Shown piece by piece: positions 18,153 to 26,802 of a stretch of 64,000 bases of DNA (position 1 is its first letter; every line of letters starts with the position of its first letter). Origin of the DNA: Prevotella sp. (GTDB lineage: Bacteria; Bacteroidota; Bacteroidia; Bacteroidales; Bacteroidaceae); contig JAILEG010000046.1 in NCBI GenBank assembly GCA_024688365.1, forward strand, positions 1 to 64,000, read 5' to 3'. The notes below the pieces were generated by a model, which was not told the DNA's origin, made no database searches, and saw only the letters and a list, made by a program, of their open reading frames with translations. The position numbers and the translations under genes are program-made.

Positions 18153-19211
18153 ATGAAGACGAAGAAACTGCTCAACAATATCGTGAAGATTGCACTGCCG
18201 CTATTGCTGGGCAGCGCAATCCTCTACTGGATGTACAGGGGCTTCGACTTCTCCAGCATCAGCCACGTGCTGCTTTACGAGATGGACTGGACGTGGATGC
18301 TGCTTTCCCTGCCCTTTGGCATCCTTGCACAGGCCTTCCGGGGCTGGCGGTGGAAACAGGCACTGGAACCTATCGGCGAGCATCCCAGGACATCGGTCTG
18401 CGTCAACTCCATCTTCCTTTCCTATGCCGTCAGCCTGCTCATCCCCCGCATTGGCGAGTTCGCACGGTGTGGAGTTCTGAACCGGTACGACAAGGTAGCC
18501 TTCCCAAAGGCCATAGGGACGGTAGTCACGGAGCGGGCCGTCGACACGCTCATCGTCCTGCTTATCACCACCACCGCCTTTCTCATGCAGATAAGGGTCT
18601 TTGGCAATTTCTTCTCAAAGACGGGCACACGCATTGACGACATCTTCCGGATGTTCTCGCCTATGGGATGGATGGTGACCGGCATCTGTGCCGCCGCCGC
18701 CCTCATACTGTTCTACTTTGTCCTCCGCCGACTTGCCATATACAATAAGGTAAAGGAGATGCTGACGGGCATCTGGCAGGGCATCAGCTCACTGCGCAGC
18801 GTGAAGAACATCCCACTGTTCATCTTCTACAGTCTGGCAATCTGGGGCAGCTACTTCCTGCACTATTACCTGACGTTCTATTGCTTTGATGCCACCATGC
18901 ACCTCGGGCTTTCCTGCGCCCTCGTGAGCTTCGTTGTCGGCTCCATAGCCGTCATCGTCCCCACACCGAACGGTGCAGGGCCCTGGCACTTCGCCGTCAA
19001 GACAATGCTCATCCTCTACGGTGTGGCCGACACGCAGGCTCTCTTCTTCGTCCTGATCGTCCACACCGTCCAGACCTTCCTGGTCATCCTTCTGGGTGTC
19101 TACGCATGGATTGCCCTCAGCTTCACCAGTACACCCGTGGCACTTGACAGCCCAGCCGGACTGACAAGACCCGCCCTGGATACAGAACAAACCACAAAAC
19201 AGAATCAATAA
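18153..19211 (+). CDS. UPF0104/LPG-synthase-TM-like flippase
   Basis: A 352-residue polytopic membrane protein of the UPF0104 family (DUF2157-free, related to the membrane part of lysylphosphatidylglycerol synthase and to AglD/YbhN-type proteins). About eight helices are visible. Conserved segments are RGWRWKQAL (about 65), RIGEFARCGVLNRYDKV (about 98-114), TERAVDTLI (about 125) and PTPNGAGPWHFAVKTML (about 270). Relatives are implicated in moving or transferring lipid-linked groups, but the substrate here is unknown. pepD follows 18 bp after it, so the two may be cotranscribed. A start at 18153 is supported by the promoter. Confidence 0.8.
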   Translation: MKTKKLLNNIVKIALPLLLGSAILYWMYRGFDFSSISHVLLYEMDWTWMLLSLPFGILAQAFRGWRWKQALEPIGEHPRTSVCVNSIFLSYAVSLLIPRIGEFARCGVLNRYDKVAFPKAIGTVVTERAVDTLIVLLITTTAFLMQIRVFGNFFSKTGTRIDDIFRMFSPMGWMVTGICAAAALILFYFVLRRLAIYNKVKEMLTGIWQGISSLRSVKNIPLFIFYSLAIWGSYFLHYYLTFYCFDATMHLGLSCALVSFVVGSIAVIVPTPNGAGPWHFAVKTMLILYGVADTQALFFVLIVHTVQTFLVILLGVYAWIALSFTSTPVALDSPAGLTRPALDTEQTTKQNQ

Positions 19212-19229
19212 CCTTTTAAGAACAACATT

Positions 19230-20684
19230 ATGAGTGAAATCAGAAATCTCAAGCCGGAAGGCCTTTGGAGAAACTTCGACGACCTGACACAGGTTCCCCG
19301 CCCATCAGGCCACGTAGAGAAAGTACAGCAGTTCCTGCTCGACTTCGCAGAGAAAGCTGGCGTGGAGGCTTTCAAGGATGCCGGTGGCAACATCATCATG
19401 CGCAAGCCTGCCACACCAGGATATGAGAACCGCAAGACCGTTCTCCTGCAGGCGCACATGGACATGGTCCCCCAGAAAGCTCCTGACAGCAAGCATAACT
19501 TCGAGACTGACCCTATAGAGACCCGTATCGTGGACGGATGGGTATATGCCAACAACACCACCTTAGGCTCTGACGATGGAATCGGGGTTGCCGCCATCAT
19601 GGCTGTGATGGAGGATAAGACGCTGAAGCACGGACCTATCGAGGCTCTCATTACCCGAGATGAGGAGACAGGCATGTATGGTGCCAACGAACTGCCTGAG
19701 GGTATCCTGCACAGCGACATCCTCATGAACCTCGACTCTGAGACATGGGGTAAGTTTGTCATTGGCTCAGCTGGTGGAGTTGATGTAACCTCCACCCTGG
19801 AGTACAAGGAAGTCGAGAACGATCAGGAGGCTGCCGTGAAGGTAACGCTGAAGGGACTGCGTGGAGGACACTCAGGCCTGGAAATCAATGAGGGCAGAGC
19901 CAATGCCAACAAGGAGATGGTCCGCCTCGTGCGCAAGGCCGTATCCGACCTTGATGCCCGCCTGGCTTGCTGGCAGGGTGGCAACATGCGCAATGCCATC
20001 CCGTTCAAGGCTGAGGTGGTGCTTGCCCTGCCTGAAGAAAACGTTGCCGCACTGAAGGAACTGGTGGCACAGCAGAAGACTGCCATCGAGGACGAGTTCA
20101 AGACCATCGAGTCAGGGATTGAGTTCTTCACCGAGGACGTTGAGAAGCCACAGGCACTGGTGCCAGTGGAGATTCAGGACAACCTCATTGATGCCATCTA
20201 TGCCTGCCACAATGGTGTGCTGCGCATGATTCCGGTCTATCCTGACGTTGTAGAGACCTCATCCAACCTCGCCATCATCGACATTGAGCCCACCAAGGCC
20301 GCCATCAAGATTCTTGCCCGTTCGAGCCGTGAGGACATGAAGGAGTATATCGCCACACAGCTGGAGAGCTGCTTCAACATGGCTGGCATGAAGACCACGC
20401 TCAGCGGAAGCTACGGAGGCTGGGACCCGAACCCGGACAGTGAGATTCTCGGCTTGCTGAAGAAGGTGTACAAGGAGCAGAACGGCAAGGAGGCCATCGT
20501 ACAGGTCGACCACGCAGGCCTGGAATGTTCCGTCATCCTTGACAAGTACCCTGGCATGGATGTTGTCAGCCTCGGTCCTACGCTCCGCAGCCCGCACACG
20601 GCAAGTGAGCGTTTCGAGATTGCCACAGCTGAGCCGTTCTGGAAGCTGCTCGTACAGGCACTGGAGGAGATTCCTGCCAAGTAA
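19230..20684 (+). CDS. pepD: Aminoacyl-histidine dipeptidase (peptidase M20)
   Basis: Cytoplasmic zinc dipeptidase of broad specificity, known for Xaa-His dipeptides. The 484-residue protein has the M20 metal ligands: His in QAHMDMVPQK (about 75-84), Asp in GSDDGIGVA (about 112-120), the catalytic and ligand Glu in TRDEETGMYG (about 144-153) and Asp in LDSETWG (about 170). A lid domain covers about 190-390. A good terminator follows at 20706-20763. Start ATG with 18 bp to the upstream gene. Confidence 0.95.
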   Translation: MSEIRNLKPEGLWRNFDDLTQVPRPSGHVEKVQQFLLDFAEKAGVEAFKDAGGNIIMRKPATPGYENRKTVLLQAHMDMVPQKAPDSKHNFETDPIETRIVDGWVYANNTTLGSDDGIGVAAIMAVMEDKTLKHGPIEALITRDEETGMYGANELPEGILHSDILMNLDSETWGKFVIGSAGGVDVTSTLEYKEVENDQEAAVKVTLKGLRGGHSGLEINEGRANANKEMVRLVRKAVSDLDARLACWQGGNMRNAIPFKAEVVLALPEENVAALKELVAQQKTAIEDEFKTIESGIEFFTEDVEKPQALVPVEIQDNLIDAIYACHNGVLRMIPVYPDVVETSSNLAIIDIEPTKAAIKILARSSREDMKEYIATQLESCFNMAGMKTTLSGSYGGWDPNPDSEILGLLKKVYKEQNGKEAIVQVDHAGLECSVILDKYPGMDVVSLGPTLRSPHTASERFEIATAEPFWKLLVQALEEIPAK

Positions 20685-20705
20685 GACCGCTTACAGAGAA
20701 CACAC

Positions 20706-20763
20706 AAAGGCAGCAGGCCTATCGGTGCAATGGTTCACCATTCACCGGGCCTTGCTGCCTTTT
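20706..20763 (+). terminator. Terminator of pepD
   Basis: AAAGGCAGCA pairs with TGCTGCCTTT over 10 bp, continued by GGCC/GGCC with one bulge, and a T-run (TTTT) lies at the end. A shorter inner stem GGTG/CACC is also present. Confidence 0.85.
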
Positions 20764-20908
20764 CCTGTACCCAAACTGCCACACGGCAGCACGGCCTCCC
20801 CTTCACCAGCCACCTGCAGGCAAAGCAAATTGGCATCACACACCGCTTTCCCGACCTTGACCAGCCGGATCATGCCCAGCTGAAAACTGACACATGCCTT
20901 CCTGCAAA

Positions 20909-20970
20909 GTACTTTACGTGAAGTACCTGACTACTGCACGTAAAGTATCACAGTACTTCACGAGAAGTAC
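20909..20970. repeat. Array B: three palindromes at 22-bp spacing
   Basis: Units TACTTTACGTGAAGTA, TACTGCACGTAAAGTA and TACTTCACGAGAAGTA, centred at 20917.5, 20939.5 and 20961.5. The motif is that of array A. It lies between convergent genes, so a promoter role is unlikely at this site. Confidence 0.88.
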
Positions 20971-21056
20971 TGCCCCTAAACCGTACTTGCAGGCAACAAA
21001 CTGGTTGTCAACAAGACAGCCTTATCACTCGTAAAATTTCATATACTTGCCTTCCC

Positions 21057-21623
21057 TCAGCCGGGAAGGATAATCACGCCGATAACGGGAGAGAGGATAA
21101 GGGTGACCAAAATTTGAAAAGACGTCAACAGCAGACGGTCAGTATAGACCGCAAGGCTGTCTTCCTTTGCAAACATTGTGACTGGGGACAGGATGGCTAC
21201 ATACATGCCCTTGTTGACACATTCCGACGTAAGATTGTAAAAACGGGAGATGGTGAAGCCCCGCCATTTGTAGAAGCCGGCATATTCGTCTGGTGTCGGA
21301 CAGGACAGCCCGACCGTGTCTCGGTCAAACCTTGTCAGGTGTTGTATAGTCCTGCCCATAAAGACCACTGCCGTGTCTGGCATCTACAGTTCCTCGTCAT
21401 CAGTCTGCCTTACAGCCTCAACGCTGTCCGTTACAGTGCATTCGGTTGTATCAGCAGCTACAGAATCCTTGATGTCTGCAAATGCTGGAAATACAGCCAA
21501 CAACGTAAGGCATGACAGCGTCCCCACCTCACAACCATGATATGCCCGAGGACGAGTGTGAGAATGGAATAGTTCATAAGCTTGCAATGGTTTGTCTTGC
21601 TGCGAAGATAGGAGAAAAGTCAT
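21057..21623 (-). pseudogene. Secreted protein ORF split by an in-frame TAG
   Basis: Two ORFs of the track (21384-21623 and 21057-21383) are in the same frame and are separated only by one TAG codon (21384-21386) directly followed by ATG. The first part has a hydrophobic signal-peptide-like stretch LSCLTLLAVFPAFADIKDSV, then an acidic linker; the second part (GMYVAILSPVTMFAKEDS, YTDRLLLTSFQ) reads like the body of a protein. The simplest explanation is a CAG-to-TAG mutation of one gene. The true start is unclear: no ATG sits directly before the signal peptide, so a GTG or a further frameshift may be involved. I do not recognise the family. A second translation start at the ATG after the stop is possible. 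Confidence 0.45.
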
Positions 21624-21637
21624 TGGCCGACAGGCTG

Positions 21638-22273
21638 CTAAAAGGCCCAGCCAAATCCTAAATAAGGATAAAGAAGGCTCTTTACAATAGCGTGACTGTC
21701 ACTGAAATGGAACGATGGACTGACACCCACCCGGAAGAGAAAGCCCTTACGGGAGACGTGCCGATAACCGATGTTCCCGAAGAAGAAATAGCCTAAGGCA
21801 TTACGGCGTTGCTCATAGGCCAGCACGGTAAAGGGTCCGTCAGGTGCCTCGCCTTCCCCAATGGCATGTGCCTGTTGATCCTGCGGCAGTGAAGCTATCG
21901 GACCAGGCAAGATGGCTGTCACACGCTCATGGATGTTATAGATACCCACGCTGGCTCCCACACCAATCTCCAGATTGTTCTTCTGGCTTCCCAAGAGATA
22001 GTTCACCTCCAACGGGACAGCATAGCCACGCACATCGCTATGGTCTCCGAACAATCCAGAGTCATGTCCATAGCCAAAACTCACACCGGCCCGCCAACCA
22101 AAACGGGTATGGTCATTGAAACGTGCGTCATAATTGATACCCACGAGATTGGAAGCTCCCATAAGTTCCATGTAGATAGTTTTGTCCTTCTCAAGCCCTT
22201 CCACAGCCGGGGTTTGCGCCATCATGGCAGCAGACAAGCCAAGAGCCAGGGCTGATGCAAGATAATTTTTCAT
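21638..22273 (-). CDS. Outer-membrane beta-barrel protein of unknown function
   Basis: A 211-residue exported protein. The signal peptide MKNYLASALALGLSAAMMAQ is followed by a series of alternating strands rich in Gly and aromatic residues (WRAGVSFGYG, LEIGVGASVGIYN, RNALGYFFFGNIGYRHVS). The protein ends with Phe after YPYLGFGWAF, as outer-membrane barrels often do. It is probably an eight- to ten-stranded barrel; no enzyme motif is visible. A TACCTTTG -7 element lies on the minus strand at 22311-22318, about 38 bp before the ATG. It lies upstream of the split ORF in the same direction with 14 bp between. Confidence 0.65.
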   Translation of the reverse strand: MKNYLASALALGLSAAMMAQTPAVEGLEKDKTIYMELMGASNLVGINYDARFNDHTRFGWRAGVSFGYGHDSGLFGDHSDVRGYAVPLEVNYLLGSQKNNLEIGVGASVGIYNIHERVTAILPGPIASLPQDQQAHAIGEGEAPDGPFTVLAYEQRRNALGYFFFGNIGYRHVSRKGFLFRVGVSPSFHFSDSHAIVKSLLYPYLGFGWAF

Positions 22274-22653
22274 GATTCTCTTTATTATGTTATTAATCAG
22301 ATTTCGCCGCCAAAGGTATGAAAATTATAGCAGTTATCCCGCACACTACAATTATTTTTTCCAATGCCAGTCAAAATCCATTCAGAAAAAGCTCGGTGCT
22401 GACAGCAAAACATGCTTGCCACTACTTGGTAAATCACAGTATATTGACCACAAAAAATAAATCCCGAATAAATACCGTCTTGCCGACACGAAAACAAAGC
22501 AACTGGATATCAAGTACTTGCAGGACGGGAAACACAAGATATTGATTCTGTCTATCTGCCTATAGATTTTTTCATGTGCCGCATCAGACAGCCAGCTGTA
22601 CCTTTGCAATCAGAAATCAAAAACAAACATCAAAACAATTTTAACAAAACATT
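22274..22653. other. Divergent intergenic region
   Basis: A/T-rich gap between the barrel protein (minus) and the pterin-synthase-like gene (plus). It carries a minus -7 element (TACCTTTG, 22311-22318) and a plus -7 element (TACCTTTG, 22599-22606), both without a clear -33 element. The small ORFs in the track lie across each other and are not supported. Confidence 0.6.
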
Positions 22654-23217
22654 ATGAGAAGTATCACATCATTCGACCTCCAGTACGCACACCGCTTCTA
22701 TGGCTTCAAAGGCGAGGCGCAGTATCTTCACGGACACACAGGCGTGCTGACCATTGAGGTAGAGGACACTGTCAACGAGGGGGTTAACATGGTTTATCCC
22801 TGCAACGAAATCAAGAAAGTCGCATGGGGAGTACTCCAGAACTTTGACCACGCTCTCGTCCTCCGACAGGATGACCCACTGGTGCCAGCTATCCTTGGCG
22901 TGTATGAGCAGCAGGGTATCAAGAACAGACACCCACAAAACAAGATGAAAGGGGAGGCATTCCAGTCAGAACTGGCAACTGCGTATCCGGACAGCCGTCT
23001 CGTTGTCACAAAGGAGACGATGACCGTCGAGGGCATGATCAAGATTGTCTATGATCTGCTGAAAGACAAACTCAACATCGTCAAGCTGACCTTCACCAGC
23101 GGCGTGAACGCAGCAAGTGCCGAGTTCGAGTCCCGCAAGAGCATTGACCGCTGCCCACTCTGCGGTGTAGAGTTGAACGAGGACGGTGTCTGCCCCAAGT
23201 GTGGCTACAGGCACTAA
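22654..23217 (+). CDS. 6-pyruvoyl-tetrahydropterin synthase/QueD-like protein with zinc ribbon
   Basis: A 187-residue T-fold protein. Zinc-binding His residues are in YAHRFYG (about 12) and LHGHTG (about 30-34), and FDHALVL (about 66) and the late Glu in AEFESR (about 153) follow the family. In QueD and PTPS enzymes a catalytic Cys precedes HGH by four residues (CxxxHGH). Here that place holds Ala, with a Glu one residue earlier (GEAQYLHGH). The C-terminus adds a small zinc ribbon CPLCGVELNEDGVCPKCG, not part of the usual enzyme. The fold is secure, but the missing Cys makes the annotation as 6-carboxytetrahydropterin synthase doubtful. No other queuosine genes are nearby. Confidence 0.8.
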   Translation: MRSITSFDLQYAHRFYGFKGEAQYLHGHTGVLTIEVEDTVNEGVNMVYPCNEIKKVAWGVLQNFDHALVLRQDDPLVPAILGVYEQQGIKNRHPQNKMKGEAFQSELATAYPDSRLVVTKETMTVEGMIKIVYDLLKDKLNIVKLTFTSGVNAASAEFESRKSIDRCPLCGVELNEDGVCPKCGYRH

Positions 23218-23246
23218 TCCGCTAACAGACCACAAGAAAAACCAGA

Positions 23247-23432
23247 GAAGAGGGTGTGTCAAAACTAAAATGGAGGCAGCCAAAAGTTACGGTTTATAAC
23301 TTAAAAATGAAAGAGCCATATCAAACTCGGTGTTCGAGTGCTGATATGGCTCTTTTTATGGCCTTTAAGAGTGGGCAAGTTTCAATTTGTAAGCTCGTGT
23401 TTATCGAAATTGAGTTTTGACACACCCTCTTC
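23247..23432. mobile_element. MITE-like element with perfect 20-bp terminal inverted repeats
   Basis: The 20-mer GAAGAGGGTGTGTCAAAACT at 23247-23266 recurs as its exact reverse complement at 23413-23432. The 186-bp interior has no ORF of note but holds a strong nested hairpin (23309-23356). Ends of the type GGGTGTGTCAAAA resemble insertion-sequence termini. No target-site duplication is obvious, and no transposase that could mobilise it is in the window. Confidence 0.75.
23309..23356 (+). terminator. Nested hairpin, probable terminator
   Basis: AAAGAGCCATATCA pairs with TGATATGGCTCTTT (14 bp), and the loop holds a second stem ACTCG/CGAGT. T-rich sequence follows on the plus strand. It could terminate the pterin-synthase-like gene in both orientations and is part of the MITE-like element. 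Confidence 0.7.
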
Positions 23433-23661
23433 CCGTCTTGTCCCAACCGCTGTTCCCCCTCCATCTTGTTGCTTGCTGACACGTAAAAACTTATCCTTTT
23501 GCTTGCCACTACCGATTTTTTTACCTAATTTTGCAGCCACGAAACCAATATTCAATCAATAAATGGACGATTATCACGCGGAATTTTTCACTCTGTAGGC
23601 GTGAGGATTGCAACAAGATTGCTAATCCCCACCCCCTATCTAACGTTTTGGAGATTAGCAA

Positions 23662-24588
23662 ATGAAGACATATTGGAACATTAGCGGAAACCTGAATGTC
23701 ATAAAAGAATGGCAGCCTAATTGCTGGATTCAGGTGACTTGCCCCACGGAGCAAGACCAGCAGGAACTTGAAGATACCTTCCACATCCCCGATTACTTCC
23801 TGTCGGATATCAGCGATACCGATGAGCGTGCCCGTTACGAGTATGATGACGGCTGGATGCTCATTATCCTCCGTATCCCCTACGTCAAGGAGATACGCTC
23901 ACGCACACCGTACACTACCGTCCCACTGGGTATCATCCACAAGAAGGACGTGACCATCACCGTGTGCAACTTCGAGACGAACATGATGATCGACTTCGTG
24001 AGCTATCAGCAGAAACGGGGCGAGGGATTCACCGACTATGTTGACCTCATCTTCCGGCTCTTCCTGTCGTCTGCCGTATGGTACCTGAAACGGCTCAAGC
24101 AAATCAACACGCTTATCGAGAAAGCCAAGCGTAACCTCGACAAGGGGGTGAACAACGAGAGCCTTATCGGACTGAGCCGCCTGCAGGACTCACTCACCTA
24201 CTTCATCACCTCCATCCGTGGCAACGAGAACCTGCTGGCAAAACTGAAGTTCAAGCTACAGGTGGATGAGCTGGACGCTGACCTCATTGAGGACGTCAAC
24301 ATCGAGATGTCGCAGGCAAGGGAGACCACCAACATCTACTCTGACATCCTGGAGTCGACGATGGACACGTACTCCAGCATCATCAACAACAACATGAACA
24401 CCGTGATGCGTACACTCACGTCAGTCTCAATCATCATGATGTTGCCGACACTCATCTCCTCCCTCTTCGGTATGAACCTTATCAACGGAATGGAGAACAA
24501 CCGCTGGGGCTTCCTCATCGCACTGCTCCTGTCAGTGGTTGTGTCAGGTGCATCATGGTGGATTTTACGCCACAAACGCCTGCTTTAG
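23662..24588 (+). CDS. corA: CorA-family magnesium/divalent cation channel
   Basis: A 308-residue inner-membrane cation channel. The large N-terminal cytoplasmic domain (about 1-245) is followed by two C-terminal helices. The first helix ends in the selectivity motif GMN (FGMNLINGMENN, about 270-281), and the second ends in the basic tail LRHKRLL. CorA proteins form pentamers that take up Mg2+. The start at 23662 (MKTYWNISGN) is the first ATG of the frame. There is no obvious operon partner; the DUF349 gene downstream has its own -7 element. Confidence 0.93.
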   Translation: MKTYWNISGNLNVIKEWQPNCWIQVTCPTEQDQQELEDTFHIPDYFLSDISDTDERARYEYDDGWMLIILRIPYVKEIRSRTPYTTVPLGIIHKKDVTITVCNFETNMMIDFVSYQQKRGEGFTDYVDLIFRLFLSSAVWYLKRLKQINTLIEKAKRNLDKGVNNESLIGLSRLQDSLTYFITSIRGNENLLAKLKFKLQVDELDADLIEDVNIEMSQARETTNIYSDILESTMDTYSSIINNNMNTVMRTLTSVSIIMMLPTLISSLFGMNLINGMENNRWGFLIALLLSVVVSGASWWILRHKRLL

Positions 24589-24653
24589 AATCCCTTTAGA
24601 AACAGGAAACGAAAAAAAACACTATAAAATTAGGTACATTCAAACTTTTTATA

Positions 24654-24719
24654 TAAGTTTGCACTTGATATATTAGTAATTGTCAGCACCTGTGCGGTCA
24701 TCCGTCACAAGTGCTGACA
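24654..24719 (+). promoter_or_regulatory. -7 element and leader hairpin of the DUF349 gene
   Basis: TAAGTTTG (24654-24661) is a -7 element. Just downstream, in the predicted leader, TGTCAGCAC (24681-24689) pairs with GTGCTGACA (24711-24719), with a further TGTG/CACA pairing inside. No T-run follows the hairpin, so it is more likely a leader structure than a terminator of corA. Confidence 0.5.
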
Positions 24720-24756
24720 GACATGCAAAAACCCGAATCATAAACTAAAAAGTGAA

Positions 24757-26652
24757 ATGATGGACTCTCAAGAGAATACCCTGAACCAGGGTGCAGAAGA
24801 AGTAAAGCTGTCAGAGGAAGTAAACAACAATGCCGCACCAGCCGACGACAATGCCGCGGTGCAGCCCGTTACAGCCGAGACAGCAACCGAAGACCTGAAC
24901 AAACCTGCCGAGGAGCAGCCTAAGGACAAGACTGAGAACCTTGCTGCCAAGGCTTACAGCACAAAGAAGGAAATCATAGAACGGCTGAAAGCTATTGTTG
25001 ACAGCGAGGAGACACCGGGAAAAGCCGAGGTTGACCACCTGAAGACAGTTTTCTACAAACTGCACTTCGCCGACCGAGAGGCACAGCAGAAAGCCTATCT
25101 TGAAGCCGGTGGCGACCCGGAGAAATATCAGGTACTGCCTGACGAGGACGAAGAGACCTTCAAGGCGGAGATGACCATCATCAAGGAGAAACGGCAGAAG
25201 GCTTTTCTTGCACTTGAAGAGGAGAAACAGGAGAATCTCAGGAAGAAGGAAGCCATCATCGAGAAAATAAAGACAATGGCCACAACACCCGAGGAAGCCA
25301 ACAAGAACTTCCCCGAGCTGAAGGCTCTCCAGCAGGAATGGAAAGAGATAAAGGCCGTGCCCGCAGAGAAAGCCAATGAGCTGTGGCGCAACTACCAGCT
25401 CTACGTTGAGCAGTTCTACGACCTGCTGAACCTCAACCGTGAGGCACGCGAATACGACTTCAAGAAGAATCTTGAGAAGAAGACCCGTCTCTGTGAGGCC
25501 GCTGAGAAGCTGGCTGAGGAGGAAGACATCATCAGTGCGTTCCATCAGCTGCAGGAGCTGCACCAGGAATACCGGGAGACAGGCCCTGTCGCCAAGGACT
25601 TGCGTGAGCAGGTCTGGGCACGGTTCAAGGCTGCCAGCACAGTCATCAACAAGCGGCACCAGCAGCATTTTGAGGCAATACGTGCCCGTGAAGAGGAGAA
25701 TCTCACAAAGAAAACCGCACTTTGCGAGCGGGTTGAGGATATTGTCAAGCAGGAGAACAAGACTTCTGCCGACTGGGAGAAGCGTACCAAGGAGATCATC
25801 GCCATCCAGCAGGAGTGGAAGACCATTGGCTTTGCACCGCAGAAGATGAACGTAAAGATATTTGAGCGCTTCCGTGCTTCCTGTGATGACTTCTTCGCAC
25901 GCAAGGGTGAGTTCTTCAAGCAGATGAAGGCACAGTTCGCCGAGAACGCTGAGAAGAAGAAGATTCTCGTTGAGAAGGCGCAGGCCCTGACTGACTCTAC
26001 TGACTGGAAAGCTACATCCGACAAGCTCATCGCCCTGCAGAAGGAATGGAAAACCATAGGAATGGTGCCAAAGAAACTCGGCGACCAGCTATGGAACGAC
26101 TTCCTCGCCGCATGCAACCACTTCTTCGAGGCACGTAATGCCGTACATGCCGGCACACGCAACGAGGAACATGAGAACCTGGCCAAGAAGCGCGATGTCA
26201 TCGCACAGCTGCGGGAGCTGGTTGAGAACGCAAGCGACGGCATCCAGGAGAAGGTACAGGAGCTTACCGAACAGTACAACAAGATCGGGCATGTTCCCTA
26301 CAAGGAGAAGGATAAGCTCTACAAGGAGTACCACGATGTACTTGACAAGCTCTACAAGGATCTCCACATCAGCGCAGCCCGCAAGCGTGTTGACAACTTC
26401 CGCAACAACCTCAAGAAGGTTGCCGACCGTGGTACTGATGCCCTCGACAACGAACGTGGCAGGCTCATGCACCGCTTTGAGCAGCTGAAGCAGGAAGTAA
26501 ACACCTATGAGAACAACCTTGGATTCCTCAACATCAGCTCAAAGAAAGGCAACAGCCTTATTGACGAGATGAACCGCCGCATCCAGAGACTGAAGGACGA
26601 CATGGAGGAAGTAAAACAGAAAATCAAGGCTATCGACGCTGAGAACAAGTAA
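24757..26652 (+). CDS. DUF349-domain coiled-coil protein
   Basis: A 631-residue, highly charged, helical protein. An acidic and Ala-rich N-terminal region (about 1-65) is followed by four to five repeats of the DUF349 type. Each repeat contains a tryptophan-centred pattern such as LQQEWKEIKAVP, IQQEWKTIGFAP, LQKEWKTIGMVPKK, and a later FRASCDDFFARKGEFF-like helix. The C-terminus is a coiled coil (about 545-631). Proteins with this domain have no established enzymatic role; I cannot state a function. It starts with two ATG codons and is followed by a strong hairpin at 26697-26742. Confidence 0.85.
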   Translation: MMDSQENTLNQGAEEVKLSEEVNNNAAPADDNAAVQPVTAETATEDLNKPAEEQPKDKTENLAAKAYSTKKEIIERLKAIVDSEETPGKAEVDHLKTVFYKLHFADREAQQKAYLEAGGDPEKYQVLPDEDEETFKAEMTIIKEKRQKAFLALEEEKQENLRKKEAIIEKIKTMATTPEEANKNFPELKALQQEWKEIKAVPAEKANELWRNYQLYVEQFYDLLNLNREAREYDFKKNLEKKTRLCEAAEKLAEEEDIISAFHQLQELHQEYRETGPVAKDLREQVWARFKAASTVINKRHQQHFEAIRAREEENLTKKTALCERVEDIVKQENKTSADWEKRTKEIIAIQQEWKTIGFAPQKMNVKIFERFRASCDDFFARKGEFFKQMKAQFAENAEKKKILVEKAQALTDSTDWKATSDKLIALQKEWKTIGMVPKKLGDQLWNDFLAACNHFFEARNAVHAGTRNEEHENLAKKRDVIAQLRELVENASDGIQEKVQELTEQYNKIGHVPYKEKDKLYKEYHDVLDKLYKDLHISAARKRVDNFRNNLKKVADRGTDALDNERGRLMHRFEQLKQEVNTYENNLGFLNISSKKGNSLIDEMNRRIQRLKDDMEEVKQKIKAIDAENK

Positions 26653-26666
26653 TCCCAAACGCTTAT

Positions 26667-26686
26667 GGGGAGGCATCCGCCTCCTC
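26667..26686. terminator. Short G/C-rich hairpin after DUF349 gene
   Basis: GGAGGC/GCCTCC stem with a 4-base loop, 15 bp after the stop codon. It lacks a T-run and may act together with the stronger hairpin 10 bp downstream. Confidence 0.45.
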
Positions 26687-26696
26687 CATATACCAA

Positions 26697-26742
26697 AGAG
26701 GCGCATCAATATTCCTTATCATAAGGACATTGATGCGCCTCT
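26697..26742. terminator. Strong nested hairpin between convergent genes
   Basis: AGAGGCGCATCAAT pairs perfectly with ATTGATGCGCCTCT (14 bp). The 18-base loop contains a further small palindrome CCTTAT/ATAAGG. It lies between the DUF349 gene (plus) and the rhodanese gene (minus), so it can terminate both. Confidence 0.75.
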
Positions 26743-26802
26743 GTCTGATTTATCCGCTACCCTTTTCATGCTCTGAAAGAGCAAAGGCCACGGATGGCAT
26801 TA

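Larger units (their letters stand above)
20685..21056. other. Convergent region with terminator and palindrome array
   Basis: Contains the pepD terminator, then about 140 bp without visible signal, then palindrome array B (20909-20970). No ORF here looks like a gene. Confidence 0.75.
23218..23661. other. Intergenic region with MITE-like element
   Basis: Contains the MITE-like element 23247-23432 with its inner hairpin, then about 230 bp leading to corA. A TAATTTTG -7 element for corA is seen at 23526-23533, but the nearest TTTG is 24 bp upstream, longer than usual. Its 5' leader would be about 120 bp. Confidence 0.65.

Noticed and set aside
21384-21386. Recoded TAG (pyrrolysine or readthrough)
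   Set aside because: No pyl genes or special context are in the window; a CAG to TAG mutation is simpler.
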